Below are positions 50,101 through 61,652 of a stretch of 64,000 nucleotides of DNA, in pieces. How positions within the stretch are numbered: the stretch's first letter is position 1; the number at the start of each line of letters is the position of its first letter. Origin of the DNA: Pelargonium x hortorum (Eukaryota > Streptophyta > Magnoliopsida > Geraniales > Geraniaceae); NCBI GenBank assembly GCA_036897525.1, contig JAYMTJ010000005.1, positions 146,656 through 210,655 on the forward strand, read 5' to 3'. The position numbers were made by a program, and so were the translations under genes. The notes under the pieces are model-generated. The model was not told where the DNA came from. It saw nothing but the letters and a program-made list of their open reading frames with translations, and ran no database searches.

Positions 50101-50885
50101 TTATCTCGTACCGGCTAGCGACTGGCAACTCCGCTATAGCTGTTTGGGTGTGCAGAAGAGAAGATAAGTTATCCATTCAAAAGTGTGCTTTAAGTCATAG
50201 CTAATAAAGAATAAGTTCTAGTAAAATTGAACATATGAAAGGAACTCTAAAATAAACTAACAAGGCTGTAAAAATAGTAATGTTAATGTAATGATTCAAC
50301 TAAAAAGCGGCTCTTCAGTACTGTTTCGACTAGGCTAAACAGTCCTTAGAAGAGGCACTTCCTCTCGTCTAGAATACCGGTTGTAAACCATTTGTGTACC
50401 TAATATGGCAGGCAAGATTCCTCCATTTCACAGGTTTTTGTACTAATACCGAATAATCTAAACTAATACTAAGCATGTATGTATATATTCGTATAGTTGA
50501 AGTGAGTAAATTTAATGAATTACAGTTTTTGCAGGATTCTGTTGATTCAATATTTTTGGTATCTGGGGGCTAGCTCTTATCTCAGCTTAGTACAAGATTT
50601 TGAATACGAAAGGTATATCGACTTCTGGAACTTTCTAGGTTTTCGATGAGTGCTCATGCAAGGGTACCCGATACCTAATGGGCTTTCTTTGGTCTTTTTG
50701 TTATAAAGGTATAGCGGTTCTTCTATATACTGGTAAAGAGTTCCCACATTTATCTTAAGAGTACTCTTGACGTGTTTCAGTGGTTAGCATAATTCCCTTT
50801 CATATGTATGCTAGTCCTTAGCTCAAAGGTATGCTCCATTTATACTAGTATTAATACTCCAAGGAGCTCTTCTAATTTAAGTAGT
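47189..50885. other. Gene-free AT-rich desert
   Basis: Chance frames of 62-68 codons at 48021 and 48515. Nothing else recognised. Confidence 0.65.
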
Positions 50886-50955
50886 AGCCGGGGGTTTGAA
50901 CCTACGAAATGCGAGCTAAAAGCTTTTTGTTCTAACCTACTTATCCCATGCTTTA
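50886..50955 (-). pseudogene. tRNA-like relic, possibly Lys(UUU)
   Basis: Minus strand: AAGTAGGTTAGAACA (D arm), CTTTTAG (would give UUU), and TTCGTAGGTTCAAACCC (T arm) with tRNA spacing. The anticodon stem does not pair. 3' strand CCGGCTACT lacks a 5' complement. Confidence 0.4.
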
Positions 50956-52715
50956 AGTTTTATATATTGCTAAGCTTTGCTAGCTATAATGCATTTTGAA
51001 TATATGGAGGGGTAATAATAATATTGAAGAAGTATTGGCAGCTTCTTGTAGGAATCTCAACAACAAAAAAAAAATCTTAAAGCTACTGTCCTGAGCTCAA
51101 ATCTGTTTGGGTTGACAGAGCTAAAATCCTAATTAATATAACAAAGACAAGACTTTTGAACTATTCATAGCGTTTCTGGATTTATTATGCTAGTAAAAGG
51201 GGGTTCTAGTGGCTTTAGTAAAGCAGGAATATCTTCTAAGTTTTCTGAACCTTCGAAGGCTCCTTAAATAATGGAGTACTCCTTCACTTTTATCTACTAT
51301 TTATGTATCACACAAATTAAGTATAAGTTGTAAAAAGATGAATGAAGTTTGACTTCTACGCTAGTTTTCATTTAAATCAGATATTGTAATAACCATAAAA
51401 TAGACAAAAATGTTCATTTCATACTAGGAAGCTCTCAGGAATCAACAGAAGTCTTTCTTATTGATTAGCATAAATGGCAGTACATTAATAAATTGATAGG
51501 TTTCTCTACGGAGCTGCTGGTGTAGAATGAATATATCAAAGGAGGCACTTACCAGTGAAGCATAACAAGTATAGCAGGACTTATGACACTTAATTTACAC
51601 CAAAAGCCAGTACCCAAAAACAAAAAGAACTAGGACAGCTAGTCTTTATTCGGAACATAATGATCTAAAAAGTCTCCGTAGCTTAATATAATGAGAGGTC
51701 TTGATTTCATATTCCATTCCACACAAGTCAGTTTTTGTAAAAGTAAATTCGTAAGCCCCGGTATTCTTTGGACAAGAAGGAAGAAGTAACCTTAGTAAGG
51801 CAAAAGTACTTTAGAATGTCATTTAAGGGGTAGGGGTCTTACTCTTTTGGACTGTATATTCGTCGGTGTAAAGCAGCATTCGTTTCAGTATTTCTCGGAC
51901 TTCTAAATATGTTTTAGGTGAGACAGGAACCTTATTATTTGTAAGATTTTTTACATAACATAGTAAGTTTCTAAAAGAGGAATCGCATGTAGTCAGTTTT
52001 CAATCTGAGCAGAGGTTATATATTTCAATTCAGAATTTTTACACCAGATTAGTTGCAGAGTTAAGAGATTCCCCTTTCCTATTTTAGTTAGAGATTTGGA
52101 GCCTTTTTACATTCCGGTTTAAAACTACTAAGCTTTGAGTTCTTTGTTCAATAAAGTCTTAAAGACCTTTAACAGCGTGTAGTAAAAACAACCTATTCTT
52201 AACTGGAAAGATAATAATTTCTATATAAGCGATTTGAATTCAAGTAGAGTATCCTCGTAAAAGTTTTATGTACAAAGAAAAAGGAGCGGGTTCAAAGCAA
52301 AGGCAGTGACCCCTATCTCGTAGGCTATAATAATTATCCGGAAATTTTACACCTAACTTCTGACTTTGTAGATTTTCTTGCAGTATGACTAGACTATAAG
52401 GAAAGAATCTAAGAATAGGGAAAGGAACATAGTTAGCTTTTTGTATATATGAATTCACTTTTGAAATCTTTAAGGCCCCTATTCACTATGCTAAGTTTGG
52501 TTTTCAGGATTTTCTTAAGAAGTTCATTTAGTTCAAGTAAGGATTTGTTTTATTAGGTTTCCGGATCCAAACAAAAGTAAAAGTGAGTTAAAGACTATCT
52601 CTAGTAAACAAACGAGGAAGACTTCTTAAGGGATTTCCTTCGTTTAAGAGGTTTCCAATTCCAGATCATTTTGGGGATAACCACTAATGAAAAGAATTCG
52701 TTTGAGGTAACGTAA
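50956..52715. other. Gene-free stretch
   Basis: Nothing recognised; a 72-codon minus frame at 52240 has no motif. Confidence 0.6.
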
Positions 52716-52798
52716 GTAGGTGTATAGTTAGCCACGTTGGTAAAGCATTCTTTTTTTAACCTAATTTTATTAGGGGCTGCAGGGTTCAAATGACTGAA
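52716..52798 (+). pseudogene. tRNA-like relic, possibly Lys, with extra bases
   Basis: GTAGGTGTATAGTTAGCC, GTTGGTAAAGCA (D arm), CTTTTTTTAACC (a Lys-type loop with extra T), then about ten extra bases (TAATTTTATT) and GGGGCTGCAGGGTTCAAAT (variable region and T arm). Acceptor strands do not pair. Removing the extra bases gives tRNA-like spacing. Confidence 0.4.
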
Positions 52799-52829
52799 CA
52801 AAATCTAGGAATATACATTAATATCCCCG

Positions 52830-52862
52830 ATTTGATCCTAGTTTTACACACCGCCGCATTGA
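52830..52862 (+). other. Short SSU-rRNA-3'-end-like word
   Basis: TTTTACACACCGCCGC contains ACACACCGCC, part of the near-universal TTGTACACACCGCC motif close to the 3' end of SSU rRNA. Just upstream GATTTGATCCTAG could align either with the preceding SSU sequence (GATTACGTCCCTG) or with the bacterial 5' end (GTTTGATCCTGG). No extended similarity is visible. Confidence 0.3.
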
Positions 52863-53116
52863 GAATACAATAAGTAAGTATCCGCGAAAAAGCTTTATCA
52901 GCAAATAAATATATGATAAAATTCTGTCTGAAATGATCATTAAAAAGCTCGAAGAAAGAGTTATTGAATCAAGTGTAAACAAATTTTAGTCAACTCAAAT
53001 TATTTTATTACTCTTGACGATTTGTACTCGTATATAAGGGTACGTCCAGCAATCCCTAATTGATTAAAGAAAAATAAGTTAGTAAACTCCCTTCGAAAAA
53101 GATCTGTAATGAACCT

Positions 53117-53175
53117 CTTTTAACCCCCGCGCGGTGGGTTTCCAGTGTTTTAACAACTGAGCTATACACCCCCTA
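53117..53175 (-). pseudogene. Truncated tRNA-like 5' half
   Basis: Minus strand: GGGGGTGTATAGCTCAGTTG is an excellent 5' arm plus D-stem sequence, continuing GTTAAAACACTGG. The 3' part (ACCGCGCGGGGGTTAAAA) has no normal anticodon arm and a broken T arm. Its first 20 bases match the relic at 28452-28526 at about 17 positions. Confidence 0.4.
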
Positions 53176-53520
53176 AGAAATAAGGGAAAGGATGAAATAA
53201 ATAGGGTTTTCCTTCAGTAACTTTGCTTGAAAAATCTTCTATAAAGTAGGATTCTTTGAAAGGTCTGGTAATGAGAGCTAATCAAAAGGATTTTTTATAT
53301 ACGTGATTCTACTGCATTATTCCTCTTTTCTTTATTCTAAGCAGCTACTATTAGGGTTCGCTAATTTTAATAGTTGCCTTATGTGTTTGTTCCTTATTCG
53401 TTTCTATAGTTTGTAAGGAAGTTTAAAGGTCTTGCTTTTTCCTGCAGAACCTGTTTCTAAAGACCCGAAAACACCCAGCATATTCTTAATTAATGACTTA
53501 GTAGCTAGACCCTGTGACAA
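53176..53520. other. Short gene-free interval
   Basis: Nothing assigned, although a second open frame begins at about 53418 and overlaps the island that follows. Confidence 0.5.
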
Positions 53521-54294
53521 GGGAGCCTTTACAATTGCTTTGTAGGAGATAGACACAGCCTCCTGGAAAAGAGACTTGTACGAGCTGTACCCCTTGCTAT
53601 TGGACTTAGTACCTGCGCCTTCTTATAGGTCCCCCTTTTTGTTATGGAGTTACTAGTAGTAGTGAATTTAAAGTCTTACTTTAATAAATATAGAAAAATG
53701 TATAAGATAAATAGTATTCTGTTAGTCTTACTCTCTTTAATTTAAGAATTTGTAAGTATAGGGTTTAGGCATAGCCCTCTTGTGCTCTGCTGTTATTGAC
53801 ACGGGACGTTAAAGCCTTAGTTAGATAGGTTGGAAAGCACTGAAACTTTGTGAAGGAGGTTAAGGCTGGATAGTACTAGTTTAGTTAACCTTACTTTGAT
53901 AGGATCCACCAACGTACTTAGTTGCCTTAAAATCTGCAACCCCTTCTTCGTATTCTTATCTTGACTTATGCTTCTTATGCAGGTTGACTTAGGTCTTGAA
54001 AGCTATACCTTGTAGGACTGACTAGAAGTAGTAGAAGAGATAGTAGAAGAGATAGAAGGAGAGGTACTTACCTTAACAAGCTTCTTAAACCAGAGTGCAG
54101 TAAAGAGTTCTAATCTCATACTCTATTCAAAATGACACGAGAAAAGTCACAAAGTATACAGTAGCACTTCCCCTTTAATTGTAATTTATTGTAATCTAAC
54201 TAAACTAACTACCCAGGATACTGTAAAACAAGCAAAACCGAAGGAAAGAAACTTCCTTTACTTTACCACTTTACAAAAAAAGATTAAGAACTAA
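53521..54294 (+). pseudogene. Coding-like island, 257-codon interrupted frame
   Basis: One plus-strand frame runs 257 codons with nine internal stops, about half the number expected here. Near 53855 it crosses AGGTTAAGGCTGGATAG, shared in the same phase with repeat copy A at 11.6 kb (an LRLDS pattern in both). A Glu/Val-rich segment near 54028-54066 comes from a 12-bp tandem repeat. The end of the frame is Lys/Thr-rich. A second plus frame at about 53418-53660 has only one stop in 80 codons, so a frameshift between them is possible. No domain recognised. Best read as the coding remnant of the interspersed family. Confidence 0.4.
54030..54053 (+). repeat. 12-bp tandem repeat (AGTAGAAGAGAT x2)
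   Basis: Two exact copies plus a partial third. In the overlapping frame it encodes VEEI repeated, keeping the frame. Confidence 0.85.
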
Positions 54295-57200
54295 ACCAAA
54301 AGCCCGCAGTTCACAGATACCCTTTTTATTTTATTCGTTGAGGAAAGGGCTAAACAAAAGAAGGGGTTTTCTTCGTGTTAGTTTTCTCTAAGGCTAAGGA
54401 AGGGGCTCTAAAAAAAAAATTCTTAAAACCAAGGATAGCCTGTGTTTGCACATAAACAGAAATGCGCGTACAACTGGTTTTTTATATTATTTTCTTCGAA
54501 AATCTGGATTTGTTGTTATCTTGATTGAGGATTTCTTGGAAAGTATTGACTTAAATGCAAAACTAAATGAATGTAAGGGGAGCCCCTAGTTTCCTTTTAG
54601 GATCCCTGAGATAGCTTACTCACTAACAGAAGGAGAGCTTAGGTGCGTAGGTCCTGAAATTCCTTCAGTATCCAGTGTAAGAATTCGAAAGGACTCAATG
54701 ATGTAAGATGAAAGATTTTCCTTAAATCATTTAGAGAGGCAATTCTATGAGTAAATAACGGAACTCTATAGTATAGCTTAGTCAAAGCTAATGTAAAAAA
54801 ACTCTAATAATTAAGAATAATCTAGGAGATTTATTGCTTAGGATACTCATTTTAGCCCTTTTACAAGGATCACATTAATAAGCATTTTTTTAAGCCAGAG
54901 TATTCGTAACTTGGATCTTGGACCATAGTTGTTAGTTACATTTATTTATAGAAGTTTTCTTCTATCTTGCGCATAACAATCCTAGTAAGCAGGACCCACT
55001 TTCTTTTCTAGTTTATAGCTCTGTTACCTTGTTATACTAGAGTAGAGTTGGCTTTTTTCCTTTAGAACCCAAAAGGAAGATGTTCTAACCACCTAAATTC
55101 AATTCTCATTTCTCTGATTGACTCTCACTCGAAACTTAATCAACTATTAGTCAACTAACCTGCTAGTAAGAAGTTTAGTGTTACTAGTGACTCTTCATAC
55201 CTCTTCGTTTAAAGGGGGATCAGAAGCTTTTGTATATTTTCATTTTTAGGGACGGACTTATAGATCGAATTGCTATAGCTGAGAGATTTTCCTTGTAAAT
55301 TAAAGGGATCTCCTGCAATGTAGGAGAAAGCCCAGTATTCAACATTAAAGTTTCTTTTTCTTTTAGGGCACCCTCTTACTTAAGTCTTAAGTAAGGATCC
55401 AGGCATTCCCTTAAGTTTAACCGACGAGGTAATCTATTAGAATTAGGGGCTGTTTATCTAAGTCAGTAACTAAGAGGAGGGACTTTCTTCGGTTCTAATT
55501 TTGAGTAAACTAATAAATAGGGGTAATAAAAAAAAGAATGCAGGTATCTAAACTTTCTGCAGTCTGTACTATTTGTTTTTTTCTACCTTACAAATTAGTA
55601 TACCGGGGCATTCCTTGGATTCTTAAGTGTCCAAAGTCATAGCTGCTAATAAACTCCGGGTAGTACTACTTTGGAGCTCTCCCATAACTATGGACTTTAT
55701 AAGGGTTTCTAAGAGAGTTAAGAAAAAACATAGAAAGTCTGCTTATTCTTAAAAAATAAAGAGGGTCGCATTCTACGTTCTAAAGTGTAAAACAGATAAC
55801 CCTGAGAGTAGAGTTATGGGATGTATATACATGGTTTGGTTGAGCCAAGTCCAAGGTGTTCCCTATTCTAATCCCATTCAAATTATATTAAATTTCAAGT
55901 TTCCGAAGCGTTCTAGGATACCCCATATGCCCAATAAGGAATAAGGGCAGAAAACTTTATAGGATTAAGGATAAGATTTTTTATAACTTAGTATCCTTAT
56001 AAATTCTAGTATAAAAGATTTAAAGTAAGGTAAATTAACTGACAAGAGCACCCCTATTATGTTTGTGTTACTATATTCATTCTTGGCTTTGAGCGAAAAA
56101 AACTTCTATTTTGCTAAGAGAATAGCCTCTTACTTAGAATTATAAAGATATAGGGTTGCACTTTCTAAGGGTCTTCATTTTTTTCTACTTTGACTATATA
56201 CTTTGACTATATAATTCACGGATCTGGAAAATACTTATATTTGTGTGCTTCTTCGCCTTTAAATAAACGAACATATTTCTTTATGTAGTTGCGGGCTTGC
56301 CTTGCCGTAGGATTGTAAAAAGATTTACCATATGACACAGGGCTCTGTTATCGTTCACAATTAAGATATACAAAATCCATGAAATTACTTAATTTATAGG
56401 ATAAACAGTATAAAACCTCTAAAAAAAGCTATTATTTGTAAATAAATTATTAGTTTAGTTAAATATCGTTTAAGTCCATAGACAGAATCCGTAGCTATTT
56501 TGTTTTTTTAATTCATAGGTTTACCATTCCTGTTATCTGAGTATTTAAAATCCGTTCTAAATTTCTTAATTAAAGGGTATACCTTTCTGACTAGTTATTC
56601 GTTTCTAAGAAAAAAAAACTCGAATTCCGCTAAGTGCATTTAGAAAAGAATCCTATCCAATAAAACATATTGAAAAGGTTCGAAACAATTGCATTAGGAT
56701 AGATCTCCTAAAACAAGTTTGGAAAGCTGCAGCGTCTTAGTGAGTGAATTTTTTTTACAGTTCGGTAAGCTAAAATTTTTTATAGCAAACATGTAGTTTC
56801 CATTTAGAATATGAAGGAAACTCACGACTACGCAATTCGTGCTCTTGGACAAGGATTACATCTTTTCACGGAAACATATATTTAGACTTTTTGGGGGGTG
56901 CCTCGCTTATAAAGAAAAGAATGCATATTATACTAAAGAAAGTCATGGTATTTTGTTTATAAAAGAACCGTTCTCGTTAACTCAACTTAGATCTACTACT
57001 AAAATCCGATAACCCTTTTTTGATTCGTTAGATAGACCCCTCACTAAGACAAGCGGAATGCCATAAATCCTTTAATTAGATTAATGGAAAACTTTTATTG
57101 GTACGACGCGGGGCAGCATCCGGATAGGTTTGAATCGCATAACAAAGATTGACCTAGTTGATAGCCTAAGATCTGGGTACTTTCCATTTAGCTTGAGAAG

Positions 57201-59732
57201 TACCTTAAATTACCGACCTTCGACTGATAAGGATCCTCCTTAAGCAGAGCCTTATGGTTTCGGTGTTACCCACTTCTTAGTTTTGAATTTTTTTGGTCAG
57301 TTATTTAGAAGCGTACTTTTATTTCAATAGTTAATGTAAATTACTTGGTAATTCTTAATTGACTATTTCCTTACACGCTTTTAAGGGGCCTGCCAAAAGT
57401 ACACTGCAAAGAACTCTCTACAAAAAACAGGTACTCTAATTAAATCCATGGATCTTTGCTTTGCGTTAAAGTATTAAAGTATATGAGGGTTCCTTAACAA
57501 GACCCCCTCCATTAAAGGTAAAGGCGGAGAAAATTAAGCTAAACTCTAATGTATAATGTCAGAAGAGTATTCACAGCTTCTTTGTAGTAGTCAAATTTGG
57601 TAAATAAGTATACATAAATAAGTAGAGTCGATTTTTTATAACTAAGGATTATAAGTATACAGGGTACAGGTGTTCCGACTAGCTTTCGTTTTTTAGAATA
57701 AAGTTTCCCCTTTTTTTCGGGTTAAGTTTTTTGAGTTTTTTTATTAGATTCATCATATACAGGAGTATGAAGGCCCCTTTTTTACATTTACTACCCATTT
57801 TCATTTTCAAAGGGTATCCAGAGTTAACTTCTAAAAATCTTTCTTATCCCTGGATTTTCTTAATATGTACTAAATCAATTTTATAACCTGAAATAGCTTT
57901 AGTCCGGAGGTTTATTTATCAGTACGAGCTGATTCTTACTAAGCTACTAAGTAAGTTAGCATTTTCCTATTTCGAGTATGAGAAGGAAAAAAGCCTAGGG
58001 TAATAAAGTAAAATACTGGAAATAAGACTTCCTGCAAAGGGACCTAGTCCTGAAGTATGATTGATTTGGGTACCTTCTCGGGGTTTTTTCTTTTTAATGG
58101 TGAATCAAAGGATTCAAATTTATCGATCTAGTATCTATTTATATCGTTTGTTATCCATTTTTTTAGCTATAAATACACTAATCTCGAAGTCAATTAGGTA
58201 GTAACAAAATGACTAGATTTAGATGTATAGAATTTCATTTTTTTATAAAAGCGTCTCATATTCTTTCTTTAATATTAAAGTTTCTTTTACTTTAGTAAAG
58301 GATCCGCGATAAAGTGCCGTATTGCTTTTGACTTCCGAGTGTCAAAGGTTAAAAAAACCAAATTGACTCATCCATGTTCTAGGCCCAGAGAAACCCCCAG
58401 AATGTCCGTCGTTGAGGTACTTCCTGTTAATTGTCTATGAAAAATCCAGAAAAGGGGCACTTTCCTTTAGTGGAGTCTTTTTCCTTCAAAGGATGTATAA
58501 AGGGCACGACTTCTAAAAAAACTATTGGTATAAAAGTATAGGCTAAAAACCTAAAATTATTAGCTACCGGTGTCGCAGATATCTTGTTTCGAATTTCTTA
58601 TTGTCGGACCACCGTATAGAACTTAAGCCCCTTTCTGTTAGTAATAGTAATTACGCACCAAAAAAAACTATAACCAGTAAAATCAATTTGCTTGACATGA
58701 CCAAGCAGTTCCGAGTAAAAAGCACGCTAAGCTAGAGTCCTGAAACTAGGGAACATTCATAATATCTAAAAGGGCGGGATTCTGAGATATAGGATGCTCC
58801 TTTATTTGTCTTTTTTTGTAGGATACTGTCTTACGAAAATTTAATGCCCGTGTAATTTATAACTGCAAACAAGAAGTTAGAGCGAAGTTTCTTATCTTAC
58901 ACAGGATCTGCTATTGTGGGAAGACGTAACAAAAACTTTTTGGTCTCGAATAAGTGCTTTTGGTTTACCCCTTTTGCATTTATTTGTTACACTGAGTTCC
59001 TCGTACAAAATGAAGTGAAGCTTGCTCTTGAAAAAGGGCTTTTCTCTTAGTATCACCGGTTTAGGCGTAGGATCCTCTATTAAGTATTAAACGGTTTCTA
59101 GGCTACTATCTACAAAGGAAATGTACAAAGAGTGCTGATATTATTCAATTAGAATGAGTATATAATCCTGAGTGTTTCTGTTTCTCGGTCGGAAGTAATT
59201 AACTGAATAAGATTTTAATGGTATTAATCCCGAAATTAATTAGTTTTGATGCGTAACAGTCTCGTTTTAGCGAGGAGGTTGTCTACTTGCTTAGCGTTCC
59301 CGGGCTTTAGCAGTTGTTGTTTTTGAGAGTACAGTCTAAGCAAACTAACCTGAGGTTAGGTAAGATTAAGAAATTGTCACTTTGTTTCTATTCTTTTACT
59401 AATTTGTTAGAGTTAGAGTAGATTCCTAAAAAATAGAAATGCATATCCATCTTTTTGTTCATGTAATGAATGATAATGTGGAAAGAGTTGATCTAGTTAA
59501 CCTCACCCTAGCCTAGCGAAAGAACTTTAAACGTTATTTGCCTTTTTATGTATCATATATGAAGAGTCTAATCTAAATAAAAGATATAAGTTACATTTTG
59601 TTTAACAAGGAAATGCTTAGTAAACTTCCCATAACTTTACAAATTAGTATTCCTATACACAATTGCCTAAATTAAATAAGAACCCCACACGCTCTATTAT
59701 ATAAAAAGATAAATGATAGATATAAGTCTTGT
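54295..59732. other. Gene-free AT-rich desert
   Basis: 5.4 kb without a supportable gene. Weak D-arm-like GGTTAGAACATC (minus, 55088-55099) and T-arm-like GATAGGTTTGAATC (plus, 57123-57136) lack partner arms. Confidence 0.65.
56187..56212. repeat. 13-bp tandem duplication
   Basis: ACTTTGACTATAT occurs twice head to tail. A simple recent duplication. Confidence 0.85.
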
Positions 59733-59795
59733 TTTTTTGTGGTTAGAGCGCTGGTGAGTGGAATCTCAAGGTCATTGGTTCAAGTTGATTTAATA
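59733..59795 (+). pseudogene. Degenerate tRNA-like relic
   Basis: GTGGTTAGAGCGCTGG (D arm), then GTGAGTGGAATCTCAAGG in place of an anticodon arm, then TCATTGGTTCAAGT (variable region and T arm). Spacing is near normal. The 5' and 3' acceptor strands are AT-rich and unpaired. Isotype unassigned. Confidence 0.4.
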
Positions 59796-59829
59796 CAAGA
59801 TTTAACACGTAATGCATGAAGACTCAGAG

Positions 59830-60190
59830 AGTTCGTGAGAGTGAGAAAGTTAACTGATTGAGGGCTGTTTAACTCGTTCTTACCTCCCGCAAGCTAAGGA
59901 TCCCTATCCTTTTCTGTTATGCCGTGGAATTGCTCCCCTTACTCCCGTTAGACCAAGAGTCCGAACTGGCTTAATTGCGGGTAGGTAATATACACGAAAG
60001 TCCCTTATAAGTTCTTGATTATGCTTCAGGACCTCTCTCTTTTACAGTACTCCCTTTCTTGGATTAGACGTATAAAGTTCCAGACCAGAGGAGTTCTATA
60101 TTCATCACTGAAGCATTGACGAGTTCTCCTCTTATTACTAAGCAATCCACGTCGTTGATTGAAGCTTAGTTAGGTGTCAGCCGAATTCAG
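59830..60190. pseudogene. Coding-like island, strand uncertain
   Basis: The plus strand is open for 44 codons (59854-59985) and then interrupted by TAA and TGA. The minus strand carries about 110 codons with five to six stops over the same interval. GC and CA/TG content are above the surroundings. No motif recognised; possibly a mobile-element remnant. Confidence 0.3.
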
Positions 60191-61571
60191 AAAGATAAGT
60201 TATAGCAAATCTTTGAAGAAGGTATTATAATATAAAGGGTAAAGTATCTAATTAGAACAGGATTGTAAAAAATAGATCCAGTATTTAGTACTCAAATGGA
60301 GGGGTCTCTAGTATTAAATATTTAAATATGTGTTTAACAGGAACTACTTCCAAAACAAAACTAAGGCGGACCTTGGTAGGGTTTTTTCAGTAATCAACGG
60401 GACGCTCCAACTTTTCTAGGGTTATGCCGCCAAAGTTATTTGTTTCTGTACGGGCCCTCTTTAAATCTATTATAGATATATAGCAATCCGTATTTCTATT
60501 TACTCAATAGGAAACTACGTATAAAAATAAGCGTAATTTGGGATGGAAAAAAGGAAATTTTACTGTATGAAATTGTTTGCACTAATTAATTGTTTATCGA
60601 AAACATTACCAAAATGAAAAGTAGTCTGCTATCTCATTAAGACGTATTTAGTGATTTTATTGGCAAAAAACTTTTGAGCTGTGAGGAAGACTAAGACTAG
60701 AAAATAATATATATATATAAATTTCTAAGATGGAGCGCTACTATTGTATTGGCGCAGTGTTGATCCTATTCAAGACGGGAAGCTCTTTCACTAAAACAAA
60801 GAGTAAGAAGTTAAAACCTCCCAGGTCATGGATAAAGGTTTTTGAAAAAAGGAACAAAATCTTGTTGGAACTCAGTCAAAGTGTGCTGCTCAATGTTTCT
60901 GATCTGAGATCTCCAGTGTCCACCAAATAACTAGCTAGTCATATTATCTTGTCTGGATTTAGAAATCCTTTACTAGAATTCAAAACTCTAATCAGACAGA
61001 CTAGAATAGAACCTGCGGCTAGAAGCTTCATTCGGGTTTGATTTACCATTCGTTGTTACTCTCTAATCCCATCTACTAAATTAAATAGGGAGATTGTAAA
61101 TGCTGGGTCAGATTTCTAGTTTCTTCTAGCTAAGCTATTCTCATTATATATATTCTTCCATTCATACATATAGTATTGCTATTATTCTATTCTTCTATAG
61201 AAGACATTTATGTGACGTTTTCTAATCTAATAGAGAGAGAGTCATTCTATAAAACAAAACACACTATAACAATTACTAAACTATAATGGTAAAATGGTAA
61301 CCAGAATCGTAGAATAGATAACTCTTTTGGCTTTTTTTCAAGTAAAGCGCAAGAATTTGAATGGAATGTCCTAGGTTCGAATCCTATAATTAATTTGTCT
61401 AGAATCCCTTCTATTTTCTTAGTTAGTAAAAGCCCCGAGGTAAAAAAAAAAAAATCTACACCGAGAGCTAGTTAAATAAAATCCTGTTTTAGGAATTCTC
61501 GTTAATATGTTTGTTTATACTACTAATCCATGTACGAAACGAAATTCCCTTATTTATATATACAAATTATA
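60191..61571. other. Gene-free stretch
   Basis: A good T-arm word (CTAGGTTCGAATCCTA, 61371-61386, plus) is preceded by TATAATGGTAAAATGG about 90 bases upstream, too far for a plain tRNA. A 66-codon plus frame at 60730 has no motif. Confidence 0.5.
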
Positions 61572-61652
61572 AGTAAGTAACATAATACTTAGCTATTAAG
61601 TAAGGGAATACACTAGCAGCATTCATTAGAATAAACAAGACTCCAGCCAGCC
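61572..61652 (+). repeat. Dispersed repeat, partner of 21.25 kb
   Basis: Shares AGTAAGTAACATA, GGGAATA, CACTAGCAGCATT, AGAATAA and CAAGA in order with 21251-21320, with small insertions in this copy. Confidence 0.6.
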
